DNA from: Excoecaria cochinchinensis
Lineage: Eukaryota; Streptophyta; Magnoliopsida; Malpighiales; Euphorbiaceae
Direction of reading: 5' to 3'
Assembly: GCA_947683425.1 (NCBI GenBank)
Contig: CANTUQ010000007.1
Location: forward strand, 4,216,001 to 4,280,000
Length of the DNA: 64,000 bases
Within the stretch, counting starts at the first letter, position 1, and each line of letters begins with the position of its first letter. A program made the translations under genes and the position numbers. Positions 46,271-58,656 of the stretch are shown here, piece after piece. The notes under the pieces are model-generated. The model was not told the DNA's origin. It did not search any database and worked only from the letters and a program-made list of their open reading frames with translations.

Positions 46271-47143
46271 ATGGATCCATTCGATTTGGTTCGCAAAGGT
46301 ATAATATTCTTTCCTTCGCAGATCTTCTTTTTTTCTTTACCAATTTCTTGTTTTTTGGCTGTTATTTACCTGGTTTTGACTTTTGTGTTTTTAGCTTTTT
46401 TTATGAGATCTCTTTGAATCGATTGTCTGAATAATGGCAGTTTGCTGTTCTGGTTTTACTTGTTCGTGTCTTTAATTGTTTTAGCTATTTATAGACGTTT
46501 GTATGGTTGGATTTTGTGCTGAATTGGGTTTATTTGATGTGTTGGTTATGGCTTTAATTATCTTTGGAGATTTTGTGCTTTTCTTTTTTAGTTCTAAATG
46601 GAGCTAATTTCTCTCCCTTTTTTAGCTAAATCTGATTACGTTGTCAATTACGGGTGTTTATTTGTTACTTTGTGCAATTCTCTTTTGTTTGCTCAAGTTC
46701 TCATCTTCTTATTTGTGCCACCTATTAAAATTTTTTTCCTTTTTGTTTTTTAGGTGTAATTTGGTGTATAATTAAGCTTGTTGTGTTCATTTTTTATTCT
46801 TGTCAAGCTTTTGTGAGGTCGATCAAGATCCACTTGTTAATTTTTGATCATTCTTTTTATTTTTAATAGATACTCATTGGGGTTGTATGCGCATCTTACT
46901 TTATTTAGTGTAGCTTTTAAAGCCTAGATAGGGATGTTCTGGAACAGTTATAGTAAGTTTCCGGAAGGAGTGTCATTGACATATGGCAGCTGCAGTTACT
47001 ATTCTTACTTGACATAAGGTTGTTGAGGTCATATGTGGTATTCATTAGATTGTATTCATGTGAGCTTGTCACAGAGCATAGCTATTTTGTCTGCTTGACT
47101 GATTATTATAAGTACATGAAATTCTTTTGCAGGATTTGGATAA
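46271..47143 (+). other. Upstream ORF 1 in the CID7-like leader (spliced)
   Basis: ATG at 46271 is followed by nine codons to the donor at 46299 (GCAAAG/GTATAA). Joined to the acceptor at 47132 it continues three codons to TAA (47141-47143), giving MDPFDLVRKGFG. It lies upstream of the main ATG at 47227. Whether it is translated cannot be told from sequence. Confidence 0.45.
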
Positions 47144-47156
47144 AGCTTGCGGCAAC

Positions 47157-47198
47157 ATGAGATTTATTATTGGCGACAGTTACTATTTATGCATGTAG
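47157..47198 (+). other. Upstream ORF 2 in the CID7-like leader
   Basis: A 13-codon frame (MRFIIGDSYYLCM) in the second leader exon, ending 28 bp before the main ATG. With uORF 1 it could lower initiation at the main start; this is an inference. Confidence 0.4.
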
Positions 47199-47226
47199 AG
47201 TCTTTTGTTTTCCATTTGTTTAAGAA

Positions 47227-50200
47227 ATGAGCTTATCCAAGAAAGGGTCTCAAACCAACAATACGAAGCTCGGTATTCCTAACAAAGCAACAGCTTTGAA
47301 TCCAAATGCGGCAGAATTTGTTCCCTTTTCCCTTAGATCATCATCTTCGCCATCTGGAAGTGCATCAAATGCAGCAGCAGCAACCACTAGGTTTGTTGCT
47401 TCTGGAACCATAGGGAAAGCAGTGCTTGATCGATCAGAATCATCTGTTTCTAATGCTTCTGATGAGGAGGCCCATCAATTCTGGCGCCACCAGCTCCCTG
47501 ATGATATCACCCCTGACTTTAAGGTCATGAGTGAAGATGAGTCTCAAGCGCTTGGAGGTCTCTCTTTTGCAGGCTTGTCTTTACATGAAAGCTCTGAAAT
47601 GTCAAAGTTCCCCACTTCTGTAGGCAGTGGATACTTGTTGAGTGAGCAACAGGAACCATCTCCCCGGCATATAAATGGTAGCAGCTTTAGTGAAAAGATG
47701 AGATATGTTGCTCAATCTTATGGAGAAGATCCTACTTCAGCCAGTTATTTGAATTTGCCAGCTAAGCCCTGGGACAAACAAATTGTTAGCAGTGATCAGC
47801 TTATTGGTAATGGCAGGGAGGCGCAACCATACAATGGGAATTCAAGACCTGGATTCACTAACGATATGTTTGGTGAGCAGGGGATGCTTGATGATATGGA
47901 CATGAATCCACTGGAGTTTTTGTCCTCACAATTCCCTGGATTTGCTGCTGAAAGCCTTGCAGAAGTTTATTTTGCGAATGGATGTGACTTAAATCTTACC
48001 ATTGAGATGCTTACTCAGCTAGAGGTAAAGTACTTTATTCATAAGCAATTTGCCTTTTGTCTAATACGCTTGTACTTGGTTGCAGCAGCGTGAAGGTGAT
48101 GATGCATACTTTAAATTACTTCTGCTGTTTAGATCTTACCATTTCCAACGGTTTCTGCTGGCTACGAATTATTAGGCATTTATTTATTGATGTGAAAGTT
48201 ATTATTACCTTCCTTGGGAATCAATCACAGAAATTAATTTTGAGAAATAAACAGCTTTGCATTTTTAGGATTTAATAGTTAATCTTTGGAAGCTAAAAAC
48301 AGATGAAAATTTATGTTTTTTCTTAGTCAAAATAACATTGGAAGTTGTTTTTTGTTTGTTTTTTTTCCTAGCGTCTCTAATTGTCATCTATATATTATTT
48401 ATAAAGCCTCCTTGGCCATTGCAATATATACAGCCAAAGAAGAGAAAACAGATCTGTTGCAACACATCTTAAACTGTGTCGAGATAATGGGTGATTCTAT
48501 TGGGTTGAACTCTATGGTGAGCAATGCTTCTCGTGCCTTTTGTTGGCAGGAAAAAATTAGCTTCCCTCAGAGCTTTGAGGTTACTATATCAGACTCTAGT
48601 CTTTATGTGTAGCATCTAATTGTTAAGAGATTGTGGCCTGGTAACGAGGGTTGGTAATCCTGTATGGTTCTCGTCTTCAATTCATTTTTTGCTCCTCTGT
48701 TGTTTAGTTGACTAATTTGTGCGAATAGTTCTATGCTTTGGGTTATGTATAATACCAAAGCGCTTCGTTGTAAGTTGCATCCCATTAGAATATGCCATGG
48801 TCTTCATAATTGGTTCTGTAGATCATAATTTATCCCTCACTCTCTATTCATGTGTAATACCCTTTATGTTAAGATATTTACAGTAGATATTTTCTTCTAT
48901 TATAGCTTCAAGTTGATGGAGGTTTCAGTCAGAATATGAATGTGAAGGCAGTATCAGCTCCCAATCTCAGTGCTGTGGACTTTCCAGCACTACCTGTACC
49001 AGATAGCCAGAATGCTCCTTCCAAATATGTTGGAGATGAGCTTCAGCATAGTAGCAATCCTTATCGATCTTCTGACAAAGAGAACCTACTTTTGTTCAAG
49101 TCCAGTTCCTCTGCCCCTTCTAGAAGTGGTGCCATAGATTTTGCTTCAGCTGTCAGGAAGTTGGCATCTCAGGATTCTGGCATGTGGAAGTATGAAAGAA
49201 ATGGTTCTGGTGATTCTGCTGTTGGCTCAAGCAGAAGTTCACAGGTTTTAGCTAGCTCCTATAGCAGTGGGAATGGGAGAGGTCTATATGGAGATAGGAC
49301 ACAAAATCGAAGTTCAGCTCGAGCTGCTCCTGTATGGCTTGAAACTGGAGAAGCAGTGGGTAATGTTCCTCATTTAATAAAGCTACTTGCATTTTTGAAC
49401 CTTTTATTTGTGGGAGACATGCCTTTTGCACATTCATTTGCTTTAAAACTGTTGGATGGCAGCAAATATGTATTCTGAGTTGCGGGAAGAAGCTCGTGAT
49501 CATGCACGATTACGGAATGCCTATTTTGAACAGGTAATCTTCAAAAGTTGGCAGAGTGCGCTGTTTGAAGTTTTGTTTCTTGGCCTGTAAGATGTTGTAT
49601 GATAACATGACCTATTAACTTGTAAAATTAGATGGTTGTATTTTGTGGGGAGTGTATATGAGCTTGGGCTACTGTAACAGATAAATGGCCTTACACCCTG
49701 GTAATCATGCAGAATTCATTGTTGATGTGGGGCACTTTATCTGAATTTATGTAATGATCTCCGCATTTGTTTCATTCTTCTCTTTAGTGAAATTAAATTT
49801 CATTTGCATAGATGTGCTCTAACTGATATGATGTCTCCATTGCTACTGGCTTAGGGGATCCCAATTAGGTCACATGCAATATATTTACACAGGCCAGTCA
49901 TTTGACTGCTGAGCTAAACCATGTATTTGAGTTTGCTCCAATGGTCAAATGATGAGCTGGTGCAATTTAATATATCATTAAATAGACCAAATGGTATTTA
50001 CATATTCAAACAGGCTCGGCAAGCATATCTTATTGGAAATAAGGCACTAGCCAAGGAATTGAGCGTGAAAGGGCAGCTGCACAACATGCATATGAAAGCA
50101 GCTCATGGGAAGGCGCAGGATTCGATATATCGCCTGAGGTTTGTTTAATTCTTGCTGCTCTTACCTGATTTTGATCTTGACAAGCATGCATATCATGCTT

Positions 50201-51022
50201 TATGGCTAGTCGATTGTTTCTTAAAAGAATTGATTTTAGTATTGGCTGTGTGTAGCTGCTACATCGTATTGCAAGGTGATTATTCTATTTCTGACAATTC
50301 TTTTAAGTGTTTATTTTCTATTTAAAGTGAATGAAATGATGCTGGTGTTGTGGAATCTTTAATCACCATTTAATGCTCGACATCCCTTTTGCCCTCACTT
50401 TTGTCCTGCTCTCAAATGTGTTCCATTGTGGGATCTCTCCTCTACAAATGGCCACAGCATTAAATTCAGTGTTCTGAGGATCAAATGGAAAAACCTACAG
50501 CTGAATCCCAAGGATTCATGAAATGATTAAACTATGCGGACCAACTGAATTTAAAGCAGGAATTTAGTTGTGGTTTGCTCGTCTAAGTTCTTAGACCATT
50601 CCAATGACAAAAAGGGAAAAAGTTTGAATTTCTGGTGGTTTTTATTTTAGTTTACTTTATTAGTTGCCTGTTTTGTTCTATTTTGCTGTTCTTAGATACA
50701 CCCCTTTTCCCTTTCCAGGAACTCTGTTAGTCCAGAGGTGCAGGGAAATGGGAGAGGACATGAACGAATGATAGATCTTCATGGTCTACATGTAAGCGAA
50801 GCTCTCCATGTGCTAAAGCACGAACTAAGTGTTCTGAGAAGCACAGCTCGTGCTGCAGATCAGCGTCTGCAGGTTTATATATGTGTAGGGACAGGCCATC
50901 ACACCAGGGGTTCCCGCACACCAGCAAGACTTCCAATCGCTGTACAGCAATATCTGCTGGAGGATGAGGGCCTGGATTACACCGAACCACAGCCAGGTCT
51001 ACTTCGAGTAGTCATCTATTGA
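47227..51022 (+). CDS. CID7: CID7-like protein (PAM2, CUE and Smr domains), poly(A)-binding-protein interactor
   Basis: A leader exon ends at 46298; the second exon (from 47133) holds the ATG. Coding exons 47227-48024, 48906-49359, 49463-49533, 50014-50138 and 50719-51022 join into 583 codons, close to Arabidopsis CID7. Domains in order: PAM2/CTC-interacting motif LNPNAAEFVPFSL (about residues 22-34), which binds the MLLE domain of poly(A)-binding proteins; a CUE-like domain with NPLEFLSSQFPGFAAESLAEVY (about 233-266); a DUF1771 helical segment beginning EEARDHARLRNAYFEQARQAY; and a C-terminal Smr domain starting RMIDLHGLHVSEAL, with the GTGHHTRG loop, a probable nuclease/RNA-binding fold. 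Expected cytoplasmic role in mRNA metabolism. All frames intact, all introns GT-AG. The 5' leader carries two short uORFs. Confidence 0.92.
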
Positions 51023-51409
51023 GCCAAAGACTTCACTATGTGAGGTATAGGAGTTTTTTTTGACAGTGCAAAATCCATCCAAGTTGTAGTCATCAAATTA
51101 TTCTTGTATCTGTACATGAGAAGAAATGAAGGACAGAAGTAGTTGAGAGCCTGAAAAAGGAGGAGAAAAAAAAAGGAGAAAAAAAAAGAAAAACAAAGAA
51201 GAAGAAAAACTTAGGGAAAGGAAGGGTTAAGAAAAGGAAGCAGAAGTGTATCATTAAGGTTTAACTGGTTGACAGCAGCATTACTTTGAGGAGCCATCAG
51301 GGGTCCTACATCAGCAGATCTTTGCATTTTGTTAATTTTGTACCTTATTTTTTGTTACATTCCTTTTTTTTCTTTTGTTAAATTCTCAGATGTAACTGAT
51401 AGAATTAAA

Positions 51410-51709
51410 TTACATGATAGTACAATTCTTCCAGCAGGAGTGGTGTTCCATGGTTAGGTAGATAAATTTCCAGAAGTGTGCGAATCGCCGACTGTTGCCT
51501 GAGAAGTCCAGGTTTAGTTGGAGCAGTTGTGGTAGCCTTCCATCTGAAGAGATGATTTGATTTATACACGGTTTTTGGGAAGATGGAGTCGGATAATCTA
51601 CTGGAGCGGTGAGGTTTTTGATGAATTCGGTAGTATCTTTGAAGAAACTCAATATTTTGATAGGTGAAACCCAGCTCGACTGCATAGCTCCATTCATCAA
51701 GTTTTGCTG
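51410..51709 (-). pseudogene. Unrecognised exon-like frame, possibly an orphan terminal exon
   Basis: Minus-strand sequence TTGATTTTGTTCAG (to 51710) looks like a splice acceptor and is followed by an open frame of about 100 codons starting QNLMNGAMQSSWVSPIKIL and ending CWKNCTIM. Composition is protein-like rather than low-complexity. I do not recognise the family and see no partner exon upstream on the minus strand before the PPR copy begins. It may be a leftover exon of a lost gene, or chance. Confidence 0.25.
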
Positions 51710-51719
51710 AACAAAATCA

Positions 51720-52070
51720 AACCTAAATCTAACTGTTCCATTAATTGCTTATCTAAACCAGTATTTTAGAAATCGTAATTCACGAAGATTACTCTTTTAA
51801 GCATAATATATAAACGAAATGAAGCAACATTCAAACTAAAATATGGTAAAGAAACAAATAAAATATAAGCCTATAACATCTCATTCATAAGTCAACACTA
51901 ATGACAATACTTAGGATTTGATGGAACGTAAAATAAACGAGATAATGAAATGTTTGGCTTAATTAAACTTGGGATATAATAAAAAATTGCCACTTTCAGA
52001 CAAAAAAAAATTGCCATTTAAAGTCCCTAAAGTACAACCGTCATAATGTTGGCAAGTGCCTCGAGTTTGA
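51720..52070. other. Spacer between the CID7-like gene and the PPR pseudogene
   Basis: AT-rich, no recognised gene. Sequence resembling the intact PPR gene's 5' region begins only at about 52095. Confidence 0.4.
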
Positions 52071-54812
52071 TTTTCTCCGCCGCCGAATCTGGCAAGCTCT
52101 TATTACCCACTCTTTCTTTGCTTTCGATTGCATTTCTCCTCTTTGTCATATCCCATTTCTCTCCAATCCTCGCCTTCTCCCTCTCAATGCTTCTCGCTTC
52201 TTCGCGCCGCTGTCTCAACCTCCAACTTACCTCTGGGCAAGATCGTCCATGCAAGTATCATCATCTCCGGCCAAACATCCGATCGTTTCTTGACCAACAA
52301 CCTCATTACGATGTACTCAAAATGTAGCTCCCTCTTATCCGCCCGCCAACTGTTCGATAGAACTCCCGAGAGAGACCTTGTCACTTGGAATGCCATTCTG
52401 GCTGCTTATGCTCAATCGGCGGAGTTTAATTTAGAACATGTAAAAGAGGGTTTTCGTCTTTTTTGTCTTCTTCGTGAGTGTTTTCTTTTCACTAGTAAGT
52501 TGACTCTGGCTCCTGTATTGAAGCTTTGCTTGCTTTCTGGCCATGTTTCTGCTGCAGAGGCAGTTCATGGGTATGCTGTGAAAATTGGTTTAGCATTGGA
52601 TGCATTTGTTTCAGGGGCCTTGGTGAATATTTATTCGAAATTTGGTTTGGTTAGAGAGGCTAGAGCTTTATTTGAGCGGATGCAAGAGAGGGATTTGGAG
52701 CTGTGGAATGTGATGCTCAAGGCATATGTGGATCATGGTCAGCAAAAAGAGGCGTTCAGTCTTTTTTCGGAGTTTCATCGGAGTGGCTTAGATCCTGATG
52801 ATACTGGCGTGCGTTGCGTTCTCAGTGGGATGTCTGAAGTTGGTCCTGATATAGGAAAGATGTGCAAGGAGCAAATTCAAGCTCATGCAACAAAATTGTT
52901 TTCCTATGGTGGTTCTTCTGTGGTCATGTGGAATAAGAAAATGTCAGAATATCTCCAAGCTCGTGCATATTGGATGGTATTTGATTGTTTTACAAAGATG
53001 ATTGGATCACATTTGGAATATGACAATGTGACAGCAGTTGTGGTTTTGGCTGCTGCTGCTGGTACAGGTGATCTAAGGTAGGGGCAACAGATCCATGGTA
53101 TGATTTTGAAATCAGGCCATGATTATTTGGTTTCTGTTGCAAATAGTCTTATAAACATGTATTCAAAAATGGGATTTATCTCTTTCGCCTGGAAAGTGTT
53201 TACCAGCATGGATGAACTGGATTTAATTTCATGGAACTCGATGATATCATGTTGTGCACAGAATAGTTTGGAGGAGGAGTCTGTGAATTTGTTTATAGGT
53301 CTATTACGGGATGGCATTCTACCTGATCAGTTCACACTGGCAAGCGTGCTAAGGGCTTGGTCCTCACTCGCCGAGATCTCAGTAAGCAGATTCATGTTCA
53401 TGCCTTAAAAACCTGCACTATTCCTGATAGTTTCGTGTTAACTGCTCTTATAGATGTTTATTCGAGAAGTGGAATAATGGCAGAGGCAGAGTTTCTGTTG
53501 AGAAATAAAAGAGAGTTTGATTTGGCAACATGGAATGCAATGATATTTGGGTACATAATTAGTAATGATAGCCATAAAGCGTTGAAACTTTTTGCTCTCT
53601 TGCATGAAAGTGGAGAGCGTTCTGATGAGATCACAGTAGCAACTGCAGCTAAAGCTTGTGGTTGCTTGGTGAGCTTGGAACAAGGGAAACAACTCCATGC
53701 TCATGCAATAAAATGTGGGTTGGACCTGGACTTATTTGCCAGCAGTGGTATTCTTGATATGTATATGAAATGCGGAGACATGGAAGATGCACACTTTTTG
53801 TTTAATGACATCCCTATTCCCGATGACGTTGCATGGACTACAATGATTTCAGGATGTGTAGAAAATGGAGATGAAGACCGTGCTCTTTCCATATACTGTC
53901 AAATGAGGCTCTCTGGAGTTCCACCTGATGAATATACCTTTGCCAGCCTTATCAAAGCCTGTTCCTGCCTAGCAGCATTGGAACAGGGGAGACGAATTCA
54001 TGCAAATGTGATCAAGCTGGATTGTGCTTCGGATCCTTTTGTTGGGACCTCACTCATAGATATGTATGCAAAGTGTGGTAATATAGAAGACGCATATCGT
54101 TTGTTTAAAAGAATGGGTGCAAGGAACATCGCACTTTGGAATACATGCTCTTGGGTCTAGCTCAACATGGACACGGTGAAGATGCTCTTCACCTATTTGA
54201 GGTCATGACATCCGATGGCGTTCAACCTGATAAAGTCACCTTTATCGGCGTCCTTTCTGCCTGTAGCCACTCTGGTCTTGTTTCTGAAGCTTTTAGTCAT
54301 TTTCATTTGATGCGCAAAGATTATGGTATGGAACCTGAGATTGAACATTACTCTTGCCTTGTTGATGCGTGCAGTACAAGTTCAAGAGGGGGAGAAGCTG
54401 CTATTATCAATGCCTTTTGAACCTTCAGGTTCAATGTACAGAGCCTTGCTTGGTGCTTGCAGAGCTACAAGGGATATGGATACGGGAAAACGGTTGGCAG
54501 AGCGGCTCATGGCCTTAGAGCCATATGACTCGTCACCATACGTTCTATTATCTAACATATATGCAGCTGCCAACCAATGGGACGATGTAACTTATGCAAG
54601 AAAAACAATGCAGAGGAAGCATGTTAAGAAGAATCCGGGATTTAGTTGGATAGATGCGAAGAACAAGGTTCATTTGTTTGTGGTGGAAGATAGATCCCAT
54701 CCCGAGTCAGAGTTGATATATGACATGGTGGATGATACAATGAAAAGGATCAAACAGGAAGGATATGTGCCTGACACTGACTTTGTTTTTGCTTAATGCG
54801 GAGGAAGGATGA
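52071..54812 (+). pseudogene. Broken tandem copy of the DYW-class PPR gene
   Basis: Nearly identical to the gene at 55449 over most of its length. Differences that disable it: no in-frame ATG at the original start (the first in-frame Met is near 52312); CTG to TAG stop at 53079-53081; a 7-bp deletion near 53373 that shifts the frame; a 1-bp deletion near 54146; a further deletion near 54368-54380; and loss of the C-terminus after GYVPDTDFV, so the whole DYW deaminase domain (about 95 residues) is missing. The breakpoint with AT-rich DNA is near 54812. PPR arrays are otherwise recognisable. High similarity points to recent tandem duplication with a spacing of about 3.4 kb. Confidence 0.93.
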
Positions 54813-55448
54813 AAAATATTTATTCTTTTGTTAAAGCCAGTTTTTTAAAATTAAAATTGAAATTTAATTTATTAATAATCGATTATTGGTTAAATATGAT
54901 CGGTTAATCATTAAAAAAAATTAAATATAAGTTTTAAAAAAAAGTTTTAATCAATCAATCAAATTAAAATATAATTTTTTAAATTTAAATATAAAATACA
55001 AGTTATTCAAATTTAATAGCTATACATTAAATATAAATACTAATTTAATAGTAATTTATTTTCTAATATTAAGATAAAATATAAATACATGTAAAAATTA
55101 TATCTCATATTTATATATAAGTGTAAAATTAAATATAAATTGATCAATTGTTAATAAAATATTTATGTTCAAATTCAAATTTATTGACTATAATTTTAAA
55201 ATTAAAGTCCATGTCCACCTTTAATTGGACCTATTAACCACGAAAATCAATTTTTACTCTATTTTTTAAAAAGGTTTAACGTTTTTCAATTTTTTTTCAG
55301 CACTAATAATATCTCATTCACGAGTCATTGTGGAAAATAAGAATCGGTTTTGGGCACAGCTCTATAAAAAGATAATAATGTTTGTGAGTTGCACTGGATA
55401 TTTGAAGTTTTGGAGGGAAAGCCAAGCCATGCTCACTCCGCCACTGAA
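54813..55448. other. AT-rich spacer and promoter of the PPR gene
   Basis: No coding sequence. The intact gene's frame is open upstream of its ATG to about 55389 but begins there with a TTG, so I treat that part as leader. Confidence 0.5.
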
Positions 55449-58400
55449 ATGCTATTACAGTCCAATCTCAAACCCTCCATCTTCTTCTCCGCCAAATTTG
55501 CAAGCAATTATTACCCTCTCTTTCTTTGCTTTCGATTGCATTTCTCCTCTCTTTCAGATCCCATCTCTCTCCTTCCCTCCCCTTCTCCCTCTCAATGCTT
55601 CTCGCTTCTACGCACCGCCGTCTCAACCTCCAACTTGCCGCTGGGCAAGATCGTCCATGCAAGTATCATCATCTCCGGCCAAACATCCGATCGTTTCTTG
55701 ACCAACAACCTCATTACCATGTACTCAAAATGTAGGTCCCTCTTATCCGCCCGCCAACTGTTCGATAGAACTCCTGAGAGAGACCTTGTCACTTGGAATG
55801 CCATTCTGGCTGCTTATGCTCAATCGGCGGAGTTTAATTTAGAACATGTTAAAGAGGGTTTTCGTCTTTTTTGTCTTCTTCGGGAGTGTTTTCTTTTCAC
55901 TAGTAAGTTGACTCTGGCTCCTGTATTGAAGCTTTGCTTGCTTTCTGGCCATGTTTCTGCTGCAGAGGCAGTTCATGGGTATGCTGTGAAAATTGGTTTA
56001 GCATTGGATGCATTTGTTTCAGGGGCCTTGGTGAATATTTATTCGAAATTTGGTTTGGTTAGAGAGGCTAGAGCTTTATTTGAGCGGATGCAAGAGAGGG
56101 ATTTGGTGCTGTGGAATGTGATGCTCAAGGCATATGTGGATCATGGTCAGCAAAAAGTGGCGTTCAGTCTTTTTTCGGAGTTTCATCGGAGTGGCTTAGA
56201 TCCTGATGATACTGGCGTGCGGTGTGTTCTCAGTGGGATGTCTGAAGTTGGTCCTGATATAGGAAAGATGTGCAAGGAGCAAATTCAAGCTTATGCAACA
56301 AAATTGTTTCCCTATGGTGGTTCTTCTGTGGTCATGTGGAATAAGAAAATGTCAGAATATCTCCAAGCTCGTGCATATTGGATGGTATTTGATTGTTTTA
56401 CAAAGATGATTGGATCACATTTGGAATATGACAATGTGACAGCAGTTGTGGTCTTGGCTGCTGCTACTGGTACAGGTGATCTAAGGCTGGGGCAACAGAT
56501 CCATGGTATGATTTTGAAATCAGGCCATGATTATTTGGTTTCTGTTGCAAATAGTCTTATAAACATGTATTCAAAAATGGGATTTATCTCTTTCTCCTGG
56601 AAAGTGTTTACCAGCATGGATGAACTGGATTTAATTTCATGGAACTCGATGATATCGTGTTGTGCACAGAATAGTTTGGAGAAGGAGTCTGTGAATTTGT
56701 TTATAGGTCTATTACGGGATGGCATTGTACCTGATCAGTTCACACTGGCAAGTGTGCTAAGGGCTTGCTCCTCACTCGCTGAGGGGTTGCATCTCAGTAA
56801 GCAGATTCATGTTCATGCCTTAAAAACCTGCACTATTGCTGATAGTTTCGTGTTAACTGCTCTTATAGATGTTTATTCGAGAAGTGGAATAATGGTAGAG
56901 GCAGAGTTTCTGTTCAGAAATAAAAGAGAGTTTGATTTGGCAACATGGAATGCAATGATATTTGGGTACATAATTAGTAATGATAGCCATAAAGCGTTGA
57001 AACTTTTTGCTCTCTTGCATGAAAGTGGAGAGCATTCTGATGAGATCACAGTAGCAACTGCAGCTAAAGCTTGTGGTTGCTTGGTGAGCTTGGAACAAGG
57101 GAAACAACTCCATGCTCATGCAATAAAATGTGGGTTGGACCTGGACTTATTTGCCAGCAGTGGTATTCTTGATATGTATGTGAAATGCGGAGACATGGAA
57201 GATGCACACTTTTTGTTTAATGACATCCCTATTCCCGATGACGTTGCATGGACTACAATGATTTCAGGATGTGTAGAAAATGGAGATGAAGACCGCACTC
57301 TTTCCATATACCATCAAATGAGGCTCTCTGGAGTTCCACCTGATGAATATACCTTTGCCAGCCTTATCATAGCCTGTTCCTGCCTAACAGCATTGGAACA
57401 GGGGAGACAAATTCATGCAAATGTGATCAAGCTGGATTGTGCTTCGGATCCTTTTGTTGGGACCTCACTCATTGATATGTATGCAAAGTGTGGTAACATA
57501 GAAGATGCATATTGTTTATTTAAAAGAATGGGTGCAAGGAACATCGCACTTTGGAATGCCATGCTGGTGGGTTTAGCTCAACATGGACAGGGTGAAGATG
57601 CCCTTCATCTTTTTGAGGTCATGACATCCAATGGTATTCAACCTGATAAAGTTACCTTTATCGGTGTCCTTTCTGCATGCAGCCATTCTGGCTTTGTTTC
57701 TGAAGCTTATGATCATTTTCAGTCTATGCGCAAAGATTATGGTATTGAACCTGAGATTGAACATTACTCTTGCCTTGTTGATGCCCTCGGACGTGGAGGA
57801 CAAGTTCAAGAGGCAGAGAAGTTGCTATTATCAATGCCATTTGATCCTTCAGCTTCAATGTACAGAGCCTTGCTTGGTGCTTGCAGAGTTGCAGGGGATA
57901 TGGATACTGGAAAACGGTTGGCAGAGCAGCTCATGGCCTTAGAGCCATCTGACTCATCATCTTACGTTTTATTATCTAACGTATATGCAGCTGCCAACCA
58001 ATGGGACAATGTAACTAACGCAAGAAAAACAATGCAGAGGAAGAATGTTAAGAAGGATCCGGGATTCAGTTGGATTGATGTGAAGAACAAGGTTCATTTG
58101 TTTGTGGTGGAAGATAGATCCCATCCTGAGTCGGATTTGATATATAATAAGGTGGAGGATATAATAAAAAGGATCAAACAGGAAGGATATGTGCCTGATA
58201 CAGACTTTGTGTTGCTTAATGTGGAGGAAGAGGAGAAAGAGCGGTCTTTGTTTTACCATAGTGAGAAACTAGCAATTGCATATGGACTGTTGAGCACTCC
58301 TCCATTTGGCAGGATTAGAGTGATAAAAAATCTTCGTGTCTGTGGAGATTGCCATACTGCTATCAAGTTTATATCAATGGTACATCAAAGAGAAATTGTG

Positions 58401-58466
58401 GTGAGAGATGCAAATCGCTTCCACCGTTTCAGAGATGGAAGCTGTTCCTGTGGTGATTATTGGTAA
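55449..58466 (+). CDS. DYW-class pentatricopeptide repeat (PPR) protein, likely organellar RNA-editing factor
   Basis: An intronless frame of 1005 codons from MLLQSNLKPSIFF. The N-terminus lacks acidic residues and is Ser/Phe-rich, fitting an organelle-targeting peptide. PLS-type PPR repeats fill most of the protein (for example NNLITMYSKC, ALVNIYSKFG, SLINMYSKMG, ALIDVYSRSG, SLIDMYAKCG). The E/E+ region follows (YRALLGACR to GYVPDTDF), then a complete DYW domain: HSEKLA (the His-x-Glu of the deaminase), CGDCH zinc ligands and a terminal CSCGDYW. Such proteins direct C-to-U editing in mitochondria or plastids. Overall sequence closely follows Arabidopsis At4g33170 (about 990 residues). A broken tandem copy lies immediately upstream. 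Confidence 0.95.
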   Translation: MLLQSNLKPSIFFSAKFASNYYPLFLCFRLHFSSLSDPISLLPSPSPSQCFSLLRTAVSTSNLPLGKIVHASIIISGQTSDRFLTNNLITMYSKCRSLLSARQLFDRTPERDLVTWNAILAAYAQSAEFNLEHVKEGFRLFCLLRECFLFTSKLTLAPVLKLCLLSGHVSAAEAVHGYAVKIGLALDAFVSGALVNIYSKFGLVREARALFERMQERDLVLWNVMLKAYVDHGQQKVAFSLFSEFHRSGLDPDDTGVRCVLSGMSEVGPDIGKMCKEQIQAYATKLFPYGGSSVVMWNKKMSEYLQARAYWMVFDCFTKMIGSHLEYDNVTAVVVLAAATGTGDLRLGQQIHGMILKSGHDYLVSVANSLINMYSKMGFISFSWKVFTSMDELDLISWNSMISCCAQNSLEKESVNLFIGLLRDGIVPDQFTLASVLRACSSLAEGLHLSKQIHVHALKTCTIADSFVLTALIDVYSRSGIMVEAEFLFRNKREFDLATWNAMIFGYIISNDSHKALKLFALLHESGEHSDEITVATAAKACGCLVSLEQGKQLHAHAIKCGLDLDLFASSGILDMYVKCGDMEDAHFLFNDIPIPDDVAWTTMISGCVENGDEDRTLSIYHQMRLSGVPPDEYTFASLIIACSCLTALEQGRQIHANVIKLDCASDPFVGTSLIDMYAKCGNIEDAYCLFKRMGARNIALWNAMLVGLAQHGQGEDALHLFEVMTSNGIQPDKVTFIGVLSACSHSGFVSEAYDHFQSMRKDYGIEPEIEHYSCLVDALGRGGQVQEAEKLLLSMPFDPSASMYRALLGACRVAGDMDTGKRLAEQLMALEPSDSSSYVLLSNVYAAANQWDNVTNARKTMQRKNVKKDPGFSWIDVKNKVHLFVVEDRSHPESDLIYNKVEDIIKRIKQEGYVPDTDFVLLNVEEEEKERSLFYHSEKLAIAYGLLSTPPFGRIRVIKNLRVCGDCHTAIKFISMVHQREIVVRDANRFHRFRDGSCSCGDYW

Positions 58467-58656
58467 CATTAAATTGATACCTTCTTGATAGATTTTCGTA
58501 GTGACAAATTTTCCTCTGTTTACTAATACAACCTATTCACTTTACCATGTGTTTCCATTATAGGTATTGATTAATTTTCCGGAATATACTTATCTACCAA
58601 ATAAATTGATTCTTTTTAGTAAAAAATAAGACTTTTCTTTCAGTTGGCTTTGTTTA

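Noticed and set aside
48057..48612. Frames within the intron of the CID7-like gene
   Set aside because: They lie between a well-supported donor (48025) and acceptor (48905) and encode nothing recognisable.
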